Below are positions 1 through 10,400 of a DNA stretch of 20,444 bases, one piece after another. The stretch's first letter is position 1; each line of letters starts with the position of its first letter. Origin of the DNA: Paramacrobiotus richtersi. Lineage: Eukaryota; Tardigrada; Eutardigrada; Parachela; Macrobiotidae. Under the pieces are notes generated by a model. It made no database searches and was not told the DNA's origin. It saw nothing but the letters and a program-made list of their open reading frames with translations. Location of the stretch: the NCBI GenBank assembly GCA_034698045.1, contig JAQGAU010001229.1, positions 1-20,444 of the forward strand, given 5' to 3'. The position numbers and the translations under genes were made by a program.

Positions 1-420
1 AATAATGACCTTTGCACGTTGGATGGCAGTTTCTCCAGACATTCCATTCTCCGCTAGCAGCCTAGATGTCTTCCCCAACTGCCCCTTGCTTCCGGTGCTG
101 GATCCACTGACGGTCCATCGACTCCTACACCGCGGATGTGGCGCTGTGCAATCATATCGATCAGGAACTGCGTGGCTTCCGGCGCGAAACCGGGAAAGTG
201 ACATTTGTTGAAATCCCGCAAGTCGCCCGTGCTATAGACGCGTTCCCGGTCTGGCCAGCGACGACCCTGCATTCAGAGTAGAGGAAGACGAACGGTACGG
301 CCGCGATCGGCGGTAAGGGATACCTGCCTGCACGTGCTCAGACCGTATACGTAGTCTGGATTGGACTGCACTTGGGAGGTAATGTTACTGACGACTAGGC
401 GGGTCTGACTAATTTATCCA
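1..420 (-). pseudogene. 3' exon of a decayed cyclase-family (kynurenine formamidase-like) gene
   Basis: The minus strand, read in pieces, gives the middle and C-terminal part of a metal-dependent cyclase (PF04199: arylformamidase / isatin hydrolase-like). An acceptor (ctgacag) ends at 421, followed by a DKLVRPA stretch, then VQSNPDYV, then FLYSEC, GRRWPDRER, KCHFPGFAPEATQFL, a GVDGPSVDPAPE stretch and finally EKLP near the left edge. The order is that of the family, but each piece is in a different frame: a stop replaces a conserved valine near 388, a frameshift separates FLYSEC from GRRWPDR near 273, and another change lies near 54. The exon runs off the left edge. It lies downstream of the signal-peptide/HGG exon at 730-1050 and is probably part of the same dead gene. 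Family assignment is by recognition of conserved motifs. Confidence 0.72.
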
Positions 421-729
421 CTGTCAGATCCGCTACGTTGCTTACGCTACGTCTGAAATCCGAAAATTCGTTAGAATGTTTACGTACGTACACTATAGAA
501 TCAAGCAATATACCTTTTTTTATTATTTGTACAGATGTTTTACTTTTTTATACATATGTGCTTATTAACTCATATATTATTAACACATATAAATATTTGT
601 CCATATGTATACGTTGCATATATATGTGTACGCAAATACTCATATCTTTACATGTAATTAGTACGGTGTATACAAAATATTACTGTATGCAGATCGCATC
701 ATATATGTGCAGCTGAATCAAAACGCAAT
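421..729. other. AT-rich intron-like spacer of the cyclase relic
   Basis: This stretch separates the two recognisable exons of the cyclase relic. It is rich in ATATGT/ACATAT steps and oligo-T. A 92-codon open frame on the plus strand has the composition of AT-rich spacer and no recognisable motif, so I do not call it a gene. Confidence 0.4.
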
Positions 730-1050
730 AGTAAACTATCTCCAGGCCCATATAACGACTGAAATGGGAAGGACTGTCGAGATGCGCGCCGCCGTGCTCC
801 ACGGCCTGGAAGTGTCCTTGACTCATATAGAAATCGCCATGCTGGCTCAGGTTCTCATTATATTAATTAATTGTTAGTTTGAAATTGTGAAAGGGAACTC
901 TACGGTTTCTGCATCAAAACGATAAGAGAGATCCACAATGTTTCCCGATGATAACTTGACCTTTTCTACCGGATATGCTTGCACAAAGAATATTGCAGTC
1001 ATACACATACAGCTCAAAATATAAACATTTATCAATGCCATTTTCAGCAT
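730..1050 (-). pseudogene. 5' exon of a decayed secreted cyclase-family gene (signal peptide and metal-binding motif)
   Basis: Two in-frame ATGs (1050 and 1041) start a hydrophobic signal peptide (core VYILSCMCMTAIFFVQA), then NIVDLSYRFDAETVEFP, the N-terminal block of cyclases (VDLSYPFDxxTxYWP in relatives). After a one-base frame change and an in-frame TAA the alignment resumes with HGDFYMSQGHFQAVEHGGAH and then LDSPSHFS. The latter contains the family's HGGTHxDxPxHF metal-binding signature. A functional relative would be a secreted metal-dependent amidohydrolase. The stop and frameshift, plus the broken 3' exon at 1-420, make this a pseudogene. The metal-binding His and Asp codons are still present, so decay may be recent. 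No convincing donor is visible at its 3' end. Confidence 0.75.
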
Positions 1051-1143
1051 CGCTATGAAGGATTCCAGCAAAAAGCCGGATTTACCTGTTTCGAAGGTTT
1101 CTACTGCTGCATGTTTGTATTGTTGTTTTCAAGCATGCGTTTA

Positions 1144-1230
1144 GCACGGTATAAAGGTCACAGTGGAAATTTTCATTTCACAAGGACTTTTAGTGAGCTG
1201 TACTGCAGTTGCTTCTACTTCGTTTACGTA
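1144..1230 (+). pseudogene. Decayed copy of the signal-peptide first exon at 1970
   Basis: The bases from gcacggtataaaggtcac to about 1230 align with 1951-2039, roughly two thirds identical by eye. The start codon of the younger copy (ATG) is GTG here, and the GTACGT donor is replaced by TTACGT. This copy could not start translation or splice the same way. It marks the left end of an approximately 0.8-kb tandem duplication. Confidence 0.5.
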
Positions 1231-1559
1231 ATACGGTGTGCTGACTGTGTTGCATACTGTCTGTTTGTCGTACCGATGTTCCATTGTTAGCGGTGACGTC
1301 GGTTGAGTAAGCTAATACGGTGCTCATCTGTGATTGTAGAATGAAAAACGTAAAGTTCTGATGGATACCGAGAATGTTAAGCTCCGAGCATTTCTTTTCG
1401 TACTTCTCATACGAATTACGAAGTATATGCGCATGCGCGACATAGTGAGCAAATCTTTTTACGACCCTGAATATAGAAACGTGATACCAGTATCTGTGCA
1501 GGTATGATACTGATCTTGCCGACTGACGAGATGATCTTGTTTATTCGGTAATTCTTAAG

Positions 1560-1845
1560 TTTATAACATTGCAACACCCTGACAACAATTTTACGATTAG
1601 ACAAAAAACCACAAAGAAATATATAGCTTAAGAAAATGTGAACAACTGACTTTTGCACGGTGTGACTGCATAGATTCGATATGAACGACAACAAAGCTTC
1701 GCGAAAATGCATAGCCAGTAAACAGAATTACACATTACAGTGCAAGATTAACAAAGCCGCAGTACATGCTTTAGCAAAAATTGTGCGATAGATAATAAAA
1801 TTTATAATGCAATGTATTCTGCTGTAGTTATTGCAACAATAATCT
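1560..1845. repeat. Left copy of a diverged duplication (partner 2420-2705)
   Basis: Collinear blocks are shared with 2420-2705. Examples are an 'aacaactg..ttt.cacgg..tgactgc' block, an 'aagct..gcgaaaatgc..agc.agtaaacag' block and the 'caaaaat.gt.g.ata' block near its end. I judge 65-70% identity by eye. Together with 1144-1230 versus 1951-2039 it shows that a unit of about 0.8-0.86 kb was duplicated in tandem. No conserved reading frame crosses it. Confidence 0.55.
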
Positions 1846-1969
1846 AGTAAAAATGCATCCCTGTTTTTGTTAGGGCGTGATGCATGGTTTTCTTGATGAT
1901 TACAGCTAGTGCATTCATCCAACTCTTTGTCGGTCATGACCATAGTAGTGGCACGGTACAAAGGTCACC

Positions 1970-2033
1970 ATGAAAATGTTCATTTTCAAATTTCTAATTA
2001 TCATGGGCTGCGCTGCAGTAAGTGCTTCCGCTT
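1970..2033 (+). CDS. Candidate first coding exon of a small secreted protein (signal peptide)
   Basis: ATG at 1970 opens a frame of 21 codons, MKMFIFKFLIIMGC then AAVSASA, a good signal peptide with a plausible cleavage site at ASA. It is followed directly by a strong donor, GTACGT at 2034 (phase 1). An alternative donor, GTAAGT at 2018, would end the exon in phase 0 after GCA. First exons that hold only the signal peptide are common in insect secreted and cuticular protein genes. No acceptor and mature-protein exon can be assigned downstream on the plus strand, so the gene is incomplete or also dead. It has a clearly decayed paralogue at 1144-1230. Confidence 0.4.
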
Positions 2034-2180
2034 GTACGTATATAACACTTATATAATGTAACACGATGTCCGTGTTGCATCATACATCAGCTCGAAAAGT
2101 GGCGAACCTTTTACAAACTGTTAGTTATTTGCTAAAGCAGTTTTAGGAGATTTATGAATATTTAATTCTGTCAACTAACA

Positions 2181-2260
2181 ATATCTTATTTATGCGCACC
2201 TGTAAGTGACGCAAACTACAATATCTTATTTATGAGCACCTGTATGTGACGCAAACTACA
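2181..2260. repeat. Tandem repeat, two 40-bp units
   Basis: Units 2181-2220 and 2221-2260 begin atatcttatttatg and end gcaaactaca. They differ at two positions by hand comparison. No coding frame passes through. Confidence 0.9.
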
Positions 2261-2394
2261 ACATAGCTCGGTTTAATGGTAATAATTACTAACACGGTAA
2301 TTATAACCCCTTTTTTTGTTATTAACTGCGTCCTTCTGTTTCTTTGCAACATTGGAAACAAACTCTGGGTAACTCTGGGACTGCAAAACACTCA

Positions 2395-2400
2395 TTTATT
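2395..2400 (-). promoter_or_regulatory. Possible polyadenylation signal for gene C
   Basis: AATAAA on the minus strand, about 400 bases downstream of the stop codon of gene C. Its position is possible, but the hexamer alone is weak evidence in AT-rich DNA. Confidence 0.2.
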
Positions 2401-2419
2401 CGCTTAGTCATAACTTCTA

Positions 2420-2705
2420 TAATATACAATATTGTAAAACCCACACGCACACACCCGCAATTCACGCTTAAAACCCACACAGAAAATTATATAGCGCTCA
2501 TGAAACGTATCTAACAACTGCGTTTTACACGGAATGACTGCGTCCACTCAATATAAACAAAACCAAAGCTCTACAAAAATGCCAAGCTAGTAAACAGATG
2601 CGCACACCACATTGCCGAATCCGCGATATGCTTCACAAAAATCGTAGAATAGCTCAATTAACAATGTTAAATGTCCTGCTGCGCCCACTGCAACAAAGAT
2701 TTGAT
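2420..2705. repeat. Right copy of the diverged duplication (partner 1560-1845)
   Basis: This block is collinear with 1560-1845, offset about 860 bases, while the signal-peptide exons are offset about 805 bases. Small insertions therefore separate the two units. The right unit lies immediately downstream of the 3' end of gene C. Confidence 0.55.
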
Positions 2706-2803
2706 GAAATTATGACTCAAAAAAAGCGGCGAGCAGGGGTCTTATAACTACAGCGTTATCTATGACAGCGCACGTCGTATCTTGTTCCCATCGTTGTGGA
2801 TCC

Positions 2804-4297
2804 TCACTTAGACTTCTTCATTTTTTTCTGCAGGTCGGTCGGTTTTATGTAGACGCAGCGCTCACAGTTTTCTGCGGTGAAAGGCGACACTTCATCCAGG
2901 TCACCGTGATGGAATCGAGGATTCCGCTTGGGCATCAGTCCGCGCAGATAGCGTGACTGCTCTTTTGCGCGCCATACATGGCATCCACGATGTGGGTTAA
3001 CCCCATTCTTGCTCCCCAGCATGTGGCTTAGAAGCTGTTCGCGGCTCCAAATGCGATCCGCGCCCTTTTTGCAGTAAGGGCAGTAATAACGACGGATGCC
3101 GTTCTTTCTCCTCCAGAGCGCATTCCTTTTCGTCTGTGAAAAAGGATGCTAAATCATGTGACCTTTGAGGAAATGCGACAAACTACTATAATTTTTGTTG
3201 TTCCAAGGCGTTTTAAAGGCTGTCATTGGTCTTTTTGAACTGGGAATTCTGTCATTTACGCATCGATAAACAATATCCAGAAAACCGTTTAAAGCGAGCG
3301 TTTACTTATTGAACAGCAGCATCGAAAACTTACAAATGAAATATGATTTCTAATTTAAGATTTATTTTAAATTATACGAAGCATACCTGTGAGCTGAAAA
3401 TGGTTAAGAATGATTGCCATAGTTGTACATGTATGTGCGTTTACGAAGAAAATTCACGAAATTTGCACAGAACCCGAGTTGCTGTATGTCGAAGTAGAAC
3501 GTTTTGAATTGACCTGTTCCGTTACAGTATTCGATACTAAACTCTTGCGCGATATGCAAGCATCTCTGGCTTATTTTCGAAACTGCAGATTTAAGAATTC
3601 GAGTCTGTGCAAGTTTTTTTGCAAAACATTAACACCCGTGCACGGTTCCACAAAACAACTGGATATTCGACACGCACCTGTGGTGTACGTTTCAACGTGA
3701 TGCCTCCGGCTGTTTTCTTGATTGCTGCTGCACTACGTAGTCGAGGAATACTATCAGCGCTCGTCCCAGTTATGGAGCCAGCTGAAAATAACTGTACTCA
3801 AAATGTGCCAACGATTACAGACGTTCGTTAACTAGCAAATTTCAGATGCATTCTCTCCATAAAACAGTGAATTTTCAAACATGCGCAGTCGAGTTTAGAG
3901 AATGTTTTATTATAGAAGTATGTCTAATCGCCGCGTGAAACGTGCTCGTACCTGATGCGTTGACATTAGAGCCAAAGGTCCCAGTAGTTGCAGCCACACT
4001 TGTGGGCTGTGGTGCTGGGGAAACCAGACAAGGTAGAACTGGAGCCAACCGGTGTGCGTTGTCCGACATCGTCTGCCGCTTAAACTGGAACCACGGATAC
4101 CGCGCGGGCATCTGGACAAATATTCTGCGCATCGGACCACTCATTGCGTTCAAATAATCCCTTTTCTTGAGGTCAATGTAGTCTTCCTCTCCACCAAAAC
4201 ATGCCGCCTGAAACTTGTCTCGTACAAGTTCGGAAACGGATAAATCGCTTTCCGGAAATCGGAAACTTAATGGCTCGTATGGCCCCCAATCCGCCAT
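2804..4297 (-). CDS. Gene C: three-exon protein, shared N-terminal module plus zinc-finger-like C-terminus
   Basis: Exons are 4297-3952 (346 nt, ends phase 1), 3781-3678 (104 nt) and 3133-2804 (330 nt, TGA stop). The donors are CAG/GTACGA and CAG/GTGCGT; the acceptors are attttcag and ttttcacag. All phases match, giving 259 aa. Residues 1-86 (start MADWGPYEPLSFRFPE) are about 88% identical to the first exon of gene A. Residues 87-150 are Ala/Ser/Thr/Pro-rich, then basic. The last exon carries C168-x2-C171, H187 and H198/C201/H202, a non-canonical C2H2 or C2HC finger in a basic context, then a later CERC pair (240-243) and a Lys-rich tail. This suggests a nuclear DNA- or RNA-binding protein. 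The N-terminal module belongs to no family I recognise. Cyclase relics follow downstream. The start is the ATG shared with gene A. An extra exon within 3134-3677 is not needed to close the frame but cannot be excluded. Confidence 0.68.
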
Positions 4298-4390
4298 TTT
4301 GGAATACGCTGATCAAATAGATGATTCGGACCACAGTTGTAGGTCGATCGACGGTCGACCGACGAGTTGAACTAAAAATACCGTTTATAA
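4298..4390 (-). promoter_or_regulatory. 5' region of gene C: block conserved with gene A and a TATA-like box
   Basis: Just upstream of the ATG, the minus strand carries ACAACTGTGGTCCGA, nearly matching ATAACTGTGGTCCGA in the same position before gene A. A TATAAA lies at 4389-4384, about 90 bases before the ATG, with a TTCAACT that could be an initiator about 20 bases further on, which is closer than usual. Self-complementary GTCGATCGAC and GGTCGACC motifs lie between them. The upstream conservation supports a shared ancestral 5' UTR or promoter; the exact start site is not determined. Confidence 0.3.
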
Positions 4391-4399
4391 TAATAAGAA

Positions 4400-5290
4400 C
4401 TCTTAACCCGCTCATAAATTCTTATCTGCAAACACAGCAGCACAGAATGATGCAGGACAGGATGAAGCAGGACAGAATGATACCGTGAACATTTGAATAA
4501 GGCGGATCTTGGCCTCTAAATTTCGGTTTCTGTCGAACAGAGTCTTTTCCGAGTATGTAACTGTTCTCAGTATTCTGCCAGTATGTGCGGCATTATGCTG
4601 TAACTGTCTAATTTGTAATGCAATCTGTTTATTGGCGCCACGACGCTGGTAAGTGCGATTTCCGAAGATATATATATTGCAGAGTACGTACATTTCTACC
4701 GCGCTTCAGCAAGCAGACGGGAATAGAAATAGCTTTTAACGTGTACAACGTTAAATGGGTTTAACGCTGAGCGAACGATTTGCCTGGCAACCATAGAGTA
4801 ACTGGCTGGATCAAGTTCGAATGTGGATTACACGTTTCACGAACACGCACTGAAAAGCTTTCGCAATTGCCCAGTGCACATGTTCCGGTGTTGCCTGGTT
4901 ACCCGCATTCCGTGATTCATTCTGTTTTGTGTCTACTTCATGTTATTTTGCTGCTGTGCACTCAAACATTAACGGGGTGTCCGGCGCGGCAGGTCTCGTT
5001 TTCTTGGCGACAGGCGACGCTCTTCAGTTGCGTCGTGCAGTATGTACATCGCTAAAAAGTCGATTAGGTACTTGCCCAGTATCCCAAAAGCGGCAACTGT
5101 TGCGCGGAAATTCATAATCAGAAGCTTCAATACAAAATTAAACACATCTGCCGTAGCATATCCAGACTAATAAGTTACCGAGTTTCTTTGCAATACTTTC
5201 AATTTGAAACAAACAAAACAATGAAAAGAGCTCTTAACAAAAGCACGACTCTTAATTATAGCAACAAAATATACAACGATATATATAACA
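4400..5290. other. Intergenic spacer between gene C and the next cyclase relic
   Basis: I see no supported gene. Apart from a 15-bp minisatellite at 4442, open frames on both strands (up to about 93 codons) lack splice context or recognisable motifs. The part after 5115 is AT-rich. Confidence 0.4.
4442..4482. repeat. 15-bp minisatellite, about 2.7 units
   Basis: Units are acagaatgatgcagg, acaggatgaagcagg and the partial acagaatgata. The unit length is a multiple of three, which explains the repeated Cys-Pro-Ala-Ser reading in a minus-strand open frame. I do not take that frame as a gene. Confidence 0.75.
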
Positions 5291-5369
5291 AGCGGCGGAG
5301 TCGGGCGGACAATGGCGCATGATCACCAAAACAGCATCAGCGATGCTAATTAACGTTCCGTTTATAACG

Positions 5370-5610
5370 CGCGCATTGAATACTATCCTGAACCGGCTGC
5401 CAGCGGATGTGGCGCGGTGCAATAAGGACCTGCGAGGCTTCTGTCGCCAAATCGGAAAAGTGCATGGCACTGGCTAGAGCCCCTGAGCTAGGTCGTCCGC
5501 CGTCCGTTCGCGTGCCGCTCAGTTCTGCCAGCGACGATCCTCCATTCAGAACACAGGAAGACGAAGGCGCCTTCGGGAATACGGTGTTTACATGCGTGTC
5601 AGTGTTCACG
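5370..5610 (-). pseudogene. Truncated cyclase-family 3' exon relic
   Basis: Minus-strand reading gives blocks parallel to the copy at 14434-14932: the bases for the EGAFDFLYSEC region (gaaggcgcctt on the plus strand at about 5564), then a changed HFPGFAPEA region read as HFSDLATEASQVLIAPRHIR. The aligned region stops near 5370, before the C-terminal ENVANLEKLP part, so the exon is truncated and frame-disrupted. It lies about 1.9 kb downstream of the stop of gene A, in the same orientation. Identity is lower than for the other copies. Confidence 0.55.
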
Positions 5611-5727
5611 AATGAATTTGACTGGCCGACTTCCGTTTATACGTACTTGCAGCTGCATATAGCCCGAACTGTTGCCAGTTTATTTTAATCTGCACAATAT
5701 ATGGTAAAAATACTTGTTATATTGTTT

Positions 5728-6018
5728 TCATGTTCTTCTGCTTCCATACATTATATTACGACACCAGTACAGTGGTGATGCGCACACACAAGCGGCGGAT
5801 GAAACTGGCTGCAAAGTGTAAAACAACTTCCGAATCCGGGTCCGGTTTCCGAACGTGTCTGGTACCGGCGACAGGTTGGGGAGACTTGCAGACACTGCCA
5901 AAACGTGGGAGCGATATGCAGCATCGTTCATATCAAGTTCAACGTTGGAGATTCCGTCGACGGGGTATGCAAGCTCCCGGATGCTGGTAGCCTGGTTCCA
6001 TCCTGGGTCAAAGGTGGT
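5728..6018 (-). other. Unassigned GC-richer open frame, possible exon
   Basis: A minus-strand frame is open for about 96 codons before a TGA at 5728. It includes the stretch FDPGWNQATSIRELAYPVDG and then SASLPNLSPVPDTFGNRT. Its composition is clearly richer in G and C than the flanks, as for the real exons here. There is no early ATG, no clear acceptor or donor at its edges, and no family resemblance I trust. It could be an exon of an unseen gene or decayed coding sequence of the repeated cluster. Confidence 0.2.
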
Positions 6019-6429
6019 TTAAAACTCCTGCCGTCATGAAGATTGTATGCCCGTCCGATACATTGCGACATACAGCGGTAAAACTACCAGATCGATTCTG
6101 AGATATCCACAGATACACTGGTACACAGTCAGGTGGTCTGAAGACCTAAGCAGATCTCGCTATGTTGTGCTGCTGCAAGGGTACTGTTCTTATGAATATG
6201 AACAATCACATTGTATTAATGGTTCAACGCAATGCTGGATGCTTGCTATATTGCCTGTACCTAATATCGATATGAATACGTATATGACATTGCACTTCCC
6301 GGCCTTGCGGTTGCGGTATTTCTAGAATTTGTGCAAAACTGTATGATGGTTTTTCTGCTAACTTGTACCGTATAATAAGAGCACCGTACTATGGATCGCA
6401 TTAGTAAAATTCACCGTTCAGACATAAGT
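6019..6429. other. Spacer without recognised genes
   Basis: Nothing gene-like is supported. A plus-strand open frame of 92 codons lacks motifs and splice context. An ACCGTA motif occurs twice near 6365-6390. Confidence 0.3.
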
Positions 6430-6600
6430 AACACAGGCCCGACATGGAGGATTAAACAGCATCGTCTGTCGTGCATTAGTTTCGGCCAACATCCCATCCA
6501 AGCTGGAACCAAGGGGAGCATCTCGCACATCCGAACAAAGTCCCGACGAGTGTACTACCTTCGCGTGGAAGCGAGGCGAGTGCTTGCAATGGGATGTAAC
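6430..6600 (-). pseudogene. Possible decayed copy of the MADWGP first exon
   Basis: On the minus strand, a tttgttcggatg block followed by a ttggttccagctt block parallels the exon-1 bases encoding FVQMPARYPWFQF in genes C and A. A gatgttggc..acgcac block then resembles the bases for MSDNAHR. I judge about 75% identity over some 45 bases with small gaps; the reading frame is not kept. It lies just downstream of gene A. An Ala-rich open frame overlaps it (6476-6700) and could instead be a decayed variable exon. Confidence 0.28.
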
Positions 6601-7019
6601 CTGCGTCGACACTGTCTGCCGATCCAGTTAAGTCTACGGCAGCCACTTCCGCTGCTGCCACCGGGCAACTCATGACATTCTTATTTAAATTAGAAGGGCG
6701 ATATATGTTCGAGCCGCTTGGATTCGAGACATTTGGTGCGTGACGTATTAACGAAATGCATATGTTTTCGATGCACATAATTATGATACTTATAAGACCT
6801 GCTACTGATGAGTCTTTCGAATTGCAGTACTTACGTAAATAACTACAGGCATACAAAGAGTTAGAATGAAGTCAACATGATCAATTCATGGTTTCACCCA
6901 CCGCTGCACTTAATGTACTCAAAAAAATGAAAACTGGTAATGTTTGTTCAGTTGTTTTCCTGATTTGACATGTTTAATTTTTATTGTTCCGTACTCTGAA
7001 ACAAACCTTACTCAGTATA

Positions 7020-7475
7020 TTCCACAGAAAGCCAACTGAATAAGCGGTACGTACAATACATGAAACAAATCATGACCTTTGAGGCTGTATTAATTTTTCG
7101 TGGTTTATTGTAGTAAACGTTTACGTGAATGTATTCATGCGCAAAAAGCACTAGTTTTTCTACTACATCTCGAGAACTAAAAATAACACTGCGCTTTCAG
7201 CTGCAGAAGTAATATGACAGCACAAGAACAAACGCGAATAAACTGCAAGATTTACACGTCATATGGGTGAGCACCTGTAGTAATGTCGAAGTTACAAAAC
7301 AGCAGAAAATTATTCGCAAAAAAAACAGCAGAAAATAAGTCGCGAAAAACATTCGTATTACGCATCAAACGAATATGACAAGTAAATATAGTGGAGTGTT
7401 ATAACAGACGTAAAAAATGCAAATCATGAATGGCTACTTGCACGTGGCTGGTGAATGCGACCAACAGAAGATGAC
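7020..7475 (-). repeat. 3' flank of gene A, duplicated downstream of gene B
   Basis: Short collinear matches are shared with 15805-16269. They include agaaagccaac near 7028, atcatgac near 7069, atatgggtgagcacc near 7261 versus atatgggcgcacc, and catgaatggcta near 7427. This shows that the 3' untranslated or flanking DNA was duplicated with the gene. A minus-strand AATAAA at 7109-7104 is a possible polyadenylation signal about 370 bases beyond the stop. Confidence 0.5.
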
Positions 7476-10400
7476 TTAATCCAATGTGATCCACTCACTG
7501 TCAGCCTCGGCCGGCTGTGAGTTGTTGGTGTGCTGGCGTTTTTTGCGGCGCTTCGGCTTTATGGGCTGCCGCGGGACATTATTATGGAAGGTGTGGAGCA
7601 TGTGGAGATTTGATGGCTCCGCGTAGCCGTATCTCTTACAATATGAACGTGTCAAACCTGTAAAAAGTAAGCTCTTTTCAAACAAGGTAAGTCGTATGAA
7701 AAGTTATGCGAACGCAAACGAAAATCGGTATTTTAAAAGGGCTGTTACAAGTGCGTTTATGCAGGTGCTAGTGCTTAGGAGAATTTCAGCCGATTGACTT
7801 ACAATGTTCACGTAAGTATGAATTTTTGATAAATTCTTTTGGAAACACATAACGGTTAGTTTTTGACGTGCGAATACATATTGTTATTCCTGAACTGTAA
7901 AGTGTTAATTCACGAACACATTGTGACTCACTGACAACCAGCCTTAATCGCAGGAAATCCACTGTCCGAACTCCTGCCCGGTACAGTTCCTTGTAGGTGA
8001 ACAACGCGTTCATTGCTGTCCTAAATCCGGTCGTCCAGTGTGCGCTGTTGTTTACCTCAACCTAACAAAAGGCAAAACCATGCAAAAATCGCGAAGTCGC
8101 TTCTACAGTCAACAGATTAGAAAAATCTCGAAAATGTACACAACAAGAGTTGAGTGTACTTCGACATATACCTGCAGTTCGAGAATATCAACAAATCTCC
8201 CGCCAACAAGTATGTCCCGTCCAAATTTACAAACGAAGGCGCTGACAGGCGCAGCCGGGCGGAAGACAGACTTTTTACCCGGTTTTTTCTTTGCCTTCGC
8301 ACACTGCAGATAAAAACAAAATTAATGTATGATGGACTTAAAAATTTTTTGTAGTTTATACGATTCGTATTTTACTTATTAGATCTGTTAACTGGTTGCC
8401 AGCCTTAAACACGTTGCTGCCAACACAAAAGAGGGTTCTCCTCATGCTTATTATACGGTCAGTCACCGTACCGTATTGTTAATAATAATTAATCTTAATT
8501 AATGACCTACCGTACTATCCTTCACAGGATGACGTGCTGCTGGCTGCGGAAAACGAAGTATCCGGTCTTCTGAAACATCTTCGGAAAGCGAGGCATGTGG
8601 TACCGGCTCCAGGCCGACCGGTACTGAAGCGGCCGCTAGTTGCTCCTCATCCGCGAAACGAACTCGTTTCTTTGGGACTCCAGCAGTACTCGGCGAGTTC
8701 GCAACATTTGGAGAATTTGCTAAACCGGCAACGGGAACTGGCCGATTGGAAGCAGTGGTTGAATTATAGGCAGGAAGATTCTGCAAATACGGACACTGGT
8801 AGATGTACAGATTGAAATACAATTACTGTGCAGACTAAAACAGCACCAATACTTAATAATAGGATGAGTATTTCTTACATCTATTAGAGTCGAACGGTGT
8901 GATAATCCTGTCGGGATGGAACTCGCCTGACTGGCACCGACAGCAGCCGTGTCAGGGCCCTCCAGATTGTCGAGACAGTCCAACATTACTCGTCTAGCCT
9001 ATAAATAATGGTGAAGATTTATCGGCCCGCGCTGAATTTCTGACTCGCGCCAGTAAATTATTTTGTTGGTTTTTAGTTACAAAAAAAAACAAAATAAATT
9101 CAAATGGTCCACCTAGCAGTTGGACGTAGGTGATACAGCATCATTCATCAGAATAAGCGATTGTTCACTGACACGATGTTTGCTTATGCTCAGTTATGCT
9201 GGTTATATAAACCTTAAATACCGTATGTGTTACAACCCGTTCTATACGGTAACACGGTTAGGGAAGTTAATTCTGCACTATACTATCTACATTAAAATTA
9301 AACAACGTACCCGACTGGTTACTGGAGACGTACAAAAGGTCGCACGTTCCGATGATGTGGAAAAACGTGGATTAAGGTTCGTCGGCTCGGCAGCGGACGT
9401 CGTCGGAGCAGGTAGTATCGGAGCCGCGCTTGCCGGTGTCAGAACGCTCGCAGCTTGCTCCCGAGGTTTAAACTGGTCATATTCCGTTTTGACCAGAGGA
9501 CCAGTGGTATTCGCAGTATCCGGTGCCAGTGCGCCTTCCGCGGCGAGAAATGGCTGGTTCCCAGCAGTGCTCAAAGTACAGGCAGGGATCTCCACTATCT
9601 TTATTGGCTGCAAAAGAGTTTTTTTGCACAAATTCTATTATGGCAAAGGACAGTTAGCTTTTATGATATGAGTTTGTTATAACGCAATAATTTATTTCGT
9701 ACTAGCGATTAATCTGCCACAATAATGTTATGATTGTGGCAACTAAAGTCTTTGATGTGCACTTCCTAGAAAACTACTGTATAGTAAACGATGAACATTC
9801 GGTTAACATGCATTGTTTTTGCTACTCAAAACAAAACAAAAGTTCACTTTTTGAGACATATTCTAAGGCCTGCATACATTGGCACTACAAGCGAGAACTG
9901 GGACAAAAATCGAAAACCGGATAAAACGTATATCAAAATAATTTCAAAGGCTTCCATTACAAGACAATTATAAAAATAATAAAAGCTTCCATTACAAGAC
10001 AATTATAAAAATAATAAAACCCTCCATACTTGACGTAATTCTGCACAATACTTCACGCATTACTCAAGCCTGTGATCCCATTGTAGTGCGAGCAATTTCT
10101 TTCATAACCATTAACCATGCATATCAATCCGTTGACTATTAAAAACAATGCCTAATTGACGGGTCTAACAATGTAAGGTTTTCCTAATTAAAAACTGTGC
10201 TCATTCAGCTTGTACAGCAACGCGTATATAATCAGCTAGTAATTCGCTTTTCGAAATGCAATAAAAATAAGAAGTTACTGTCAGGTAGCGCGATTATCAT
10301 ATTTATATATATACTTTACTATTATAATTACATACGTATCGTGATCGATCACGTAAACAGCAGAACCTCCGTATGCAACTCGCCAGCCGGCAACACGAAC

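Noticed and set aside
2181-2260. CRISPR-like or satellite array
   Set aside because: There are only two directly adjacent units with no spacers, in a eukaryotic context.
2420-2705. Coding exon on the minus strand after tttgttgcag (about 33 open codons)
   Set aside because: The frame is not kept in the duplicate at 1560-1845 and has no recognisable content.
4412-4693. Minus-strand 93-codon frame with a Cys-Pro-Ala-Ser repeat
   Set aside because: The repeat comes from the 15-bp minisatellite; there is no signal peptide, splice context or homologue in the other units.
8534-8815. Plus-strand 93-codon frame
   Set aside because: It is the antisense shadow of exon 4 of gene A, which has GT-AG borders and a paralogue in gene B.
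9120-9671. Longest plus-strand open frame (183 codons)
   Set aside because: It is antisense to exon 2 of gene A, which has a clear acceptor and donor and matching phases. The plus frame has no motif and begins in intron sequence.
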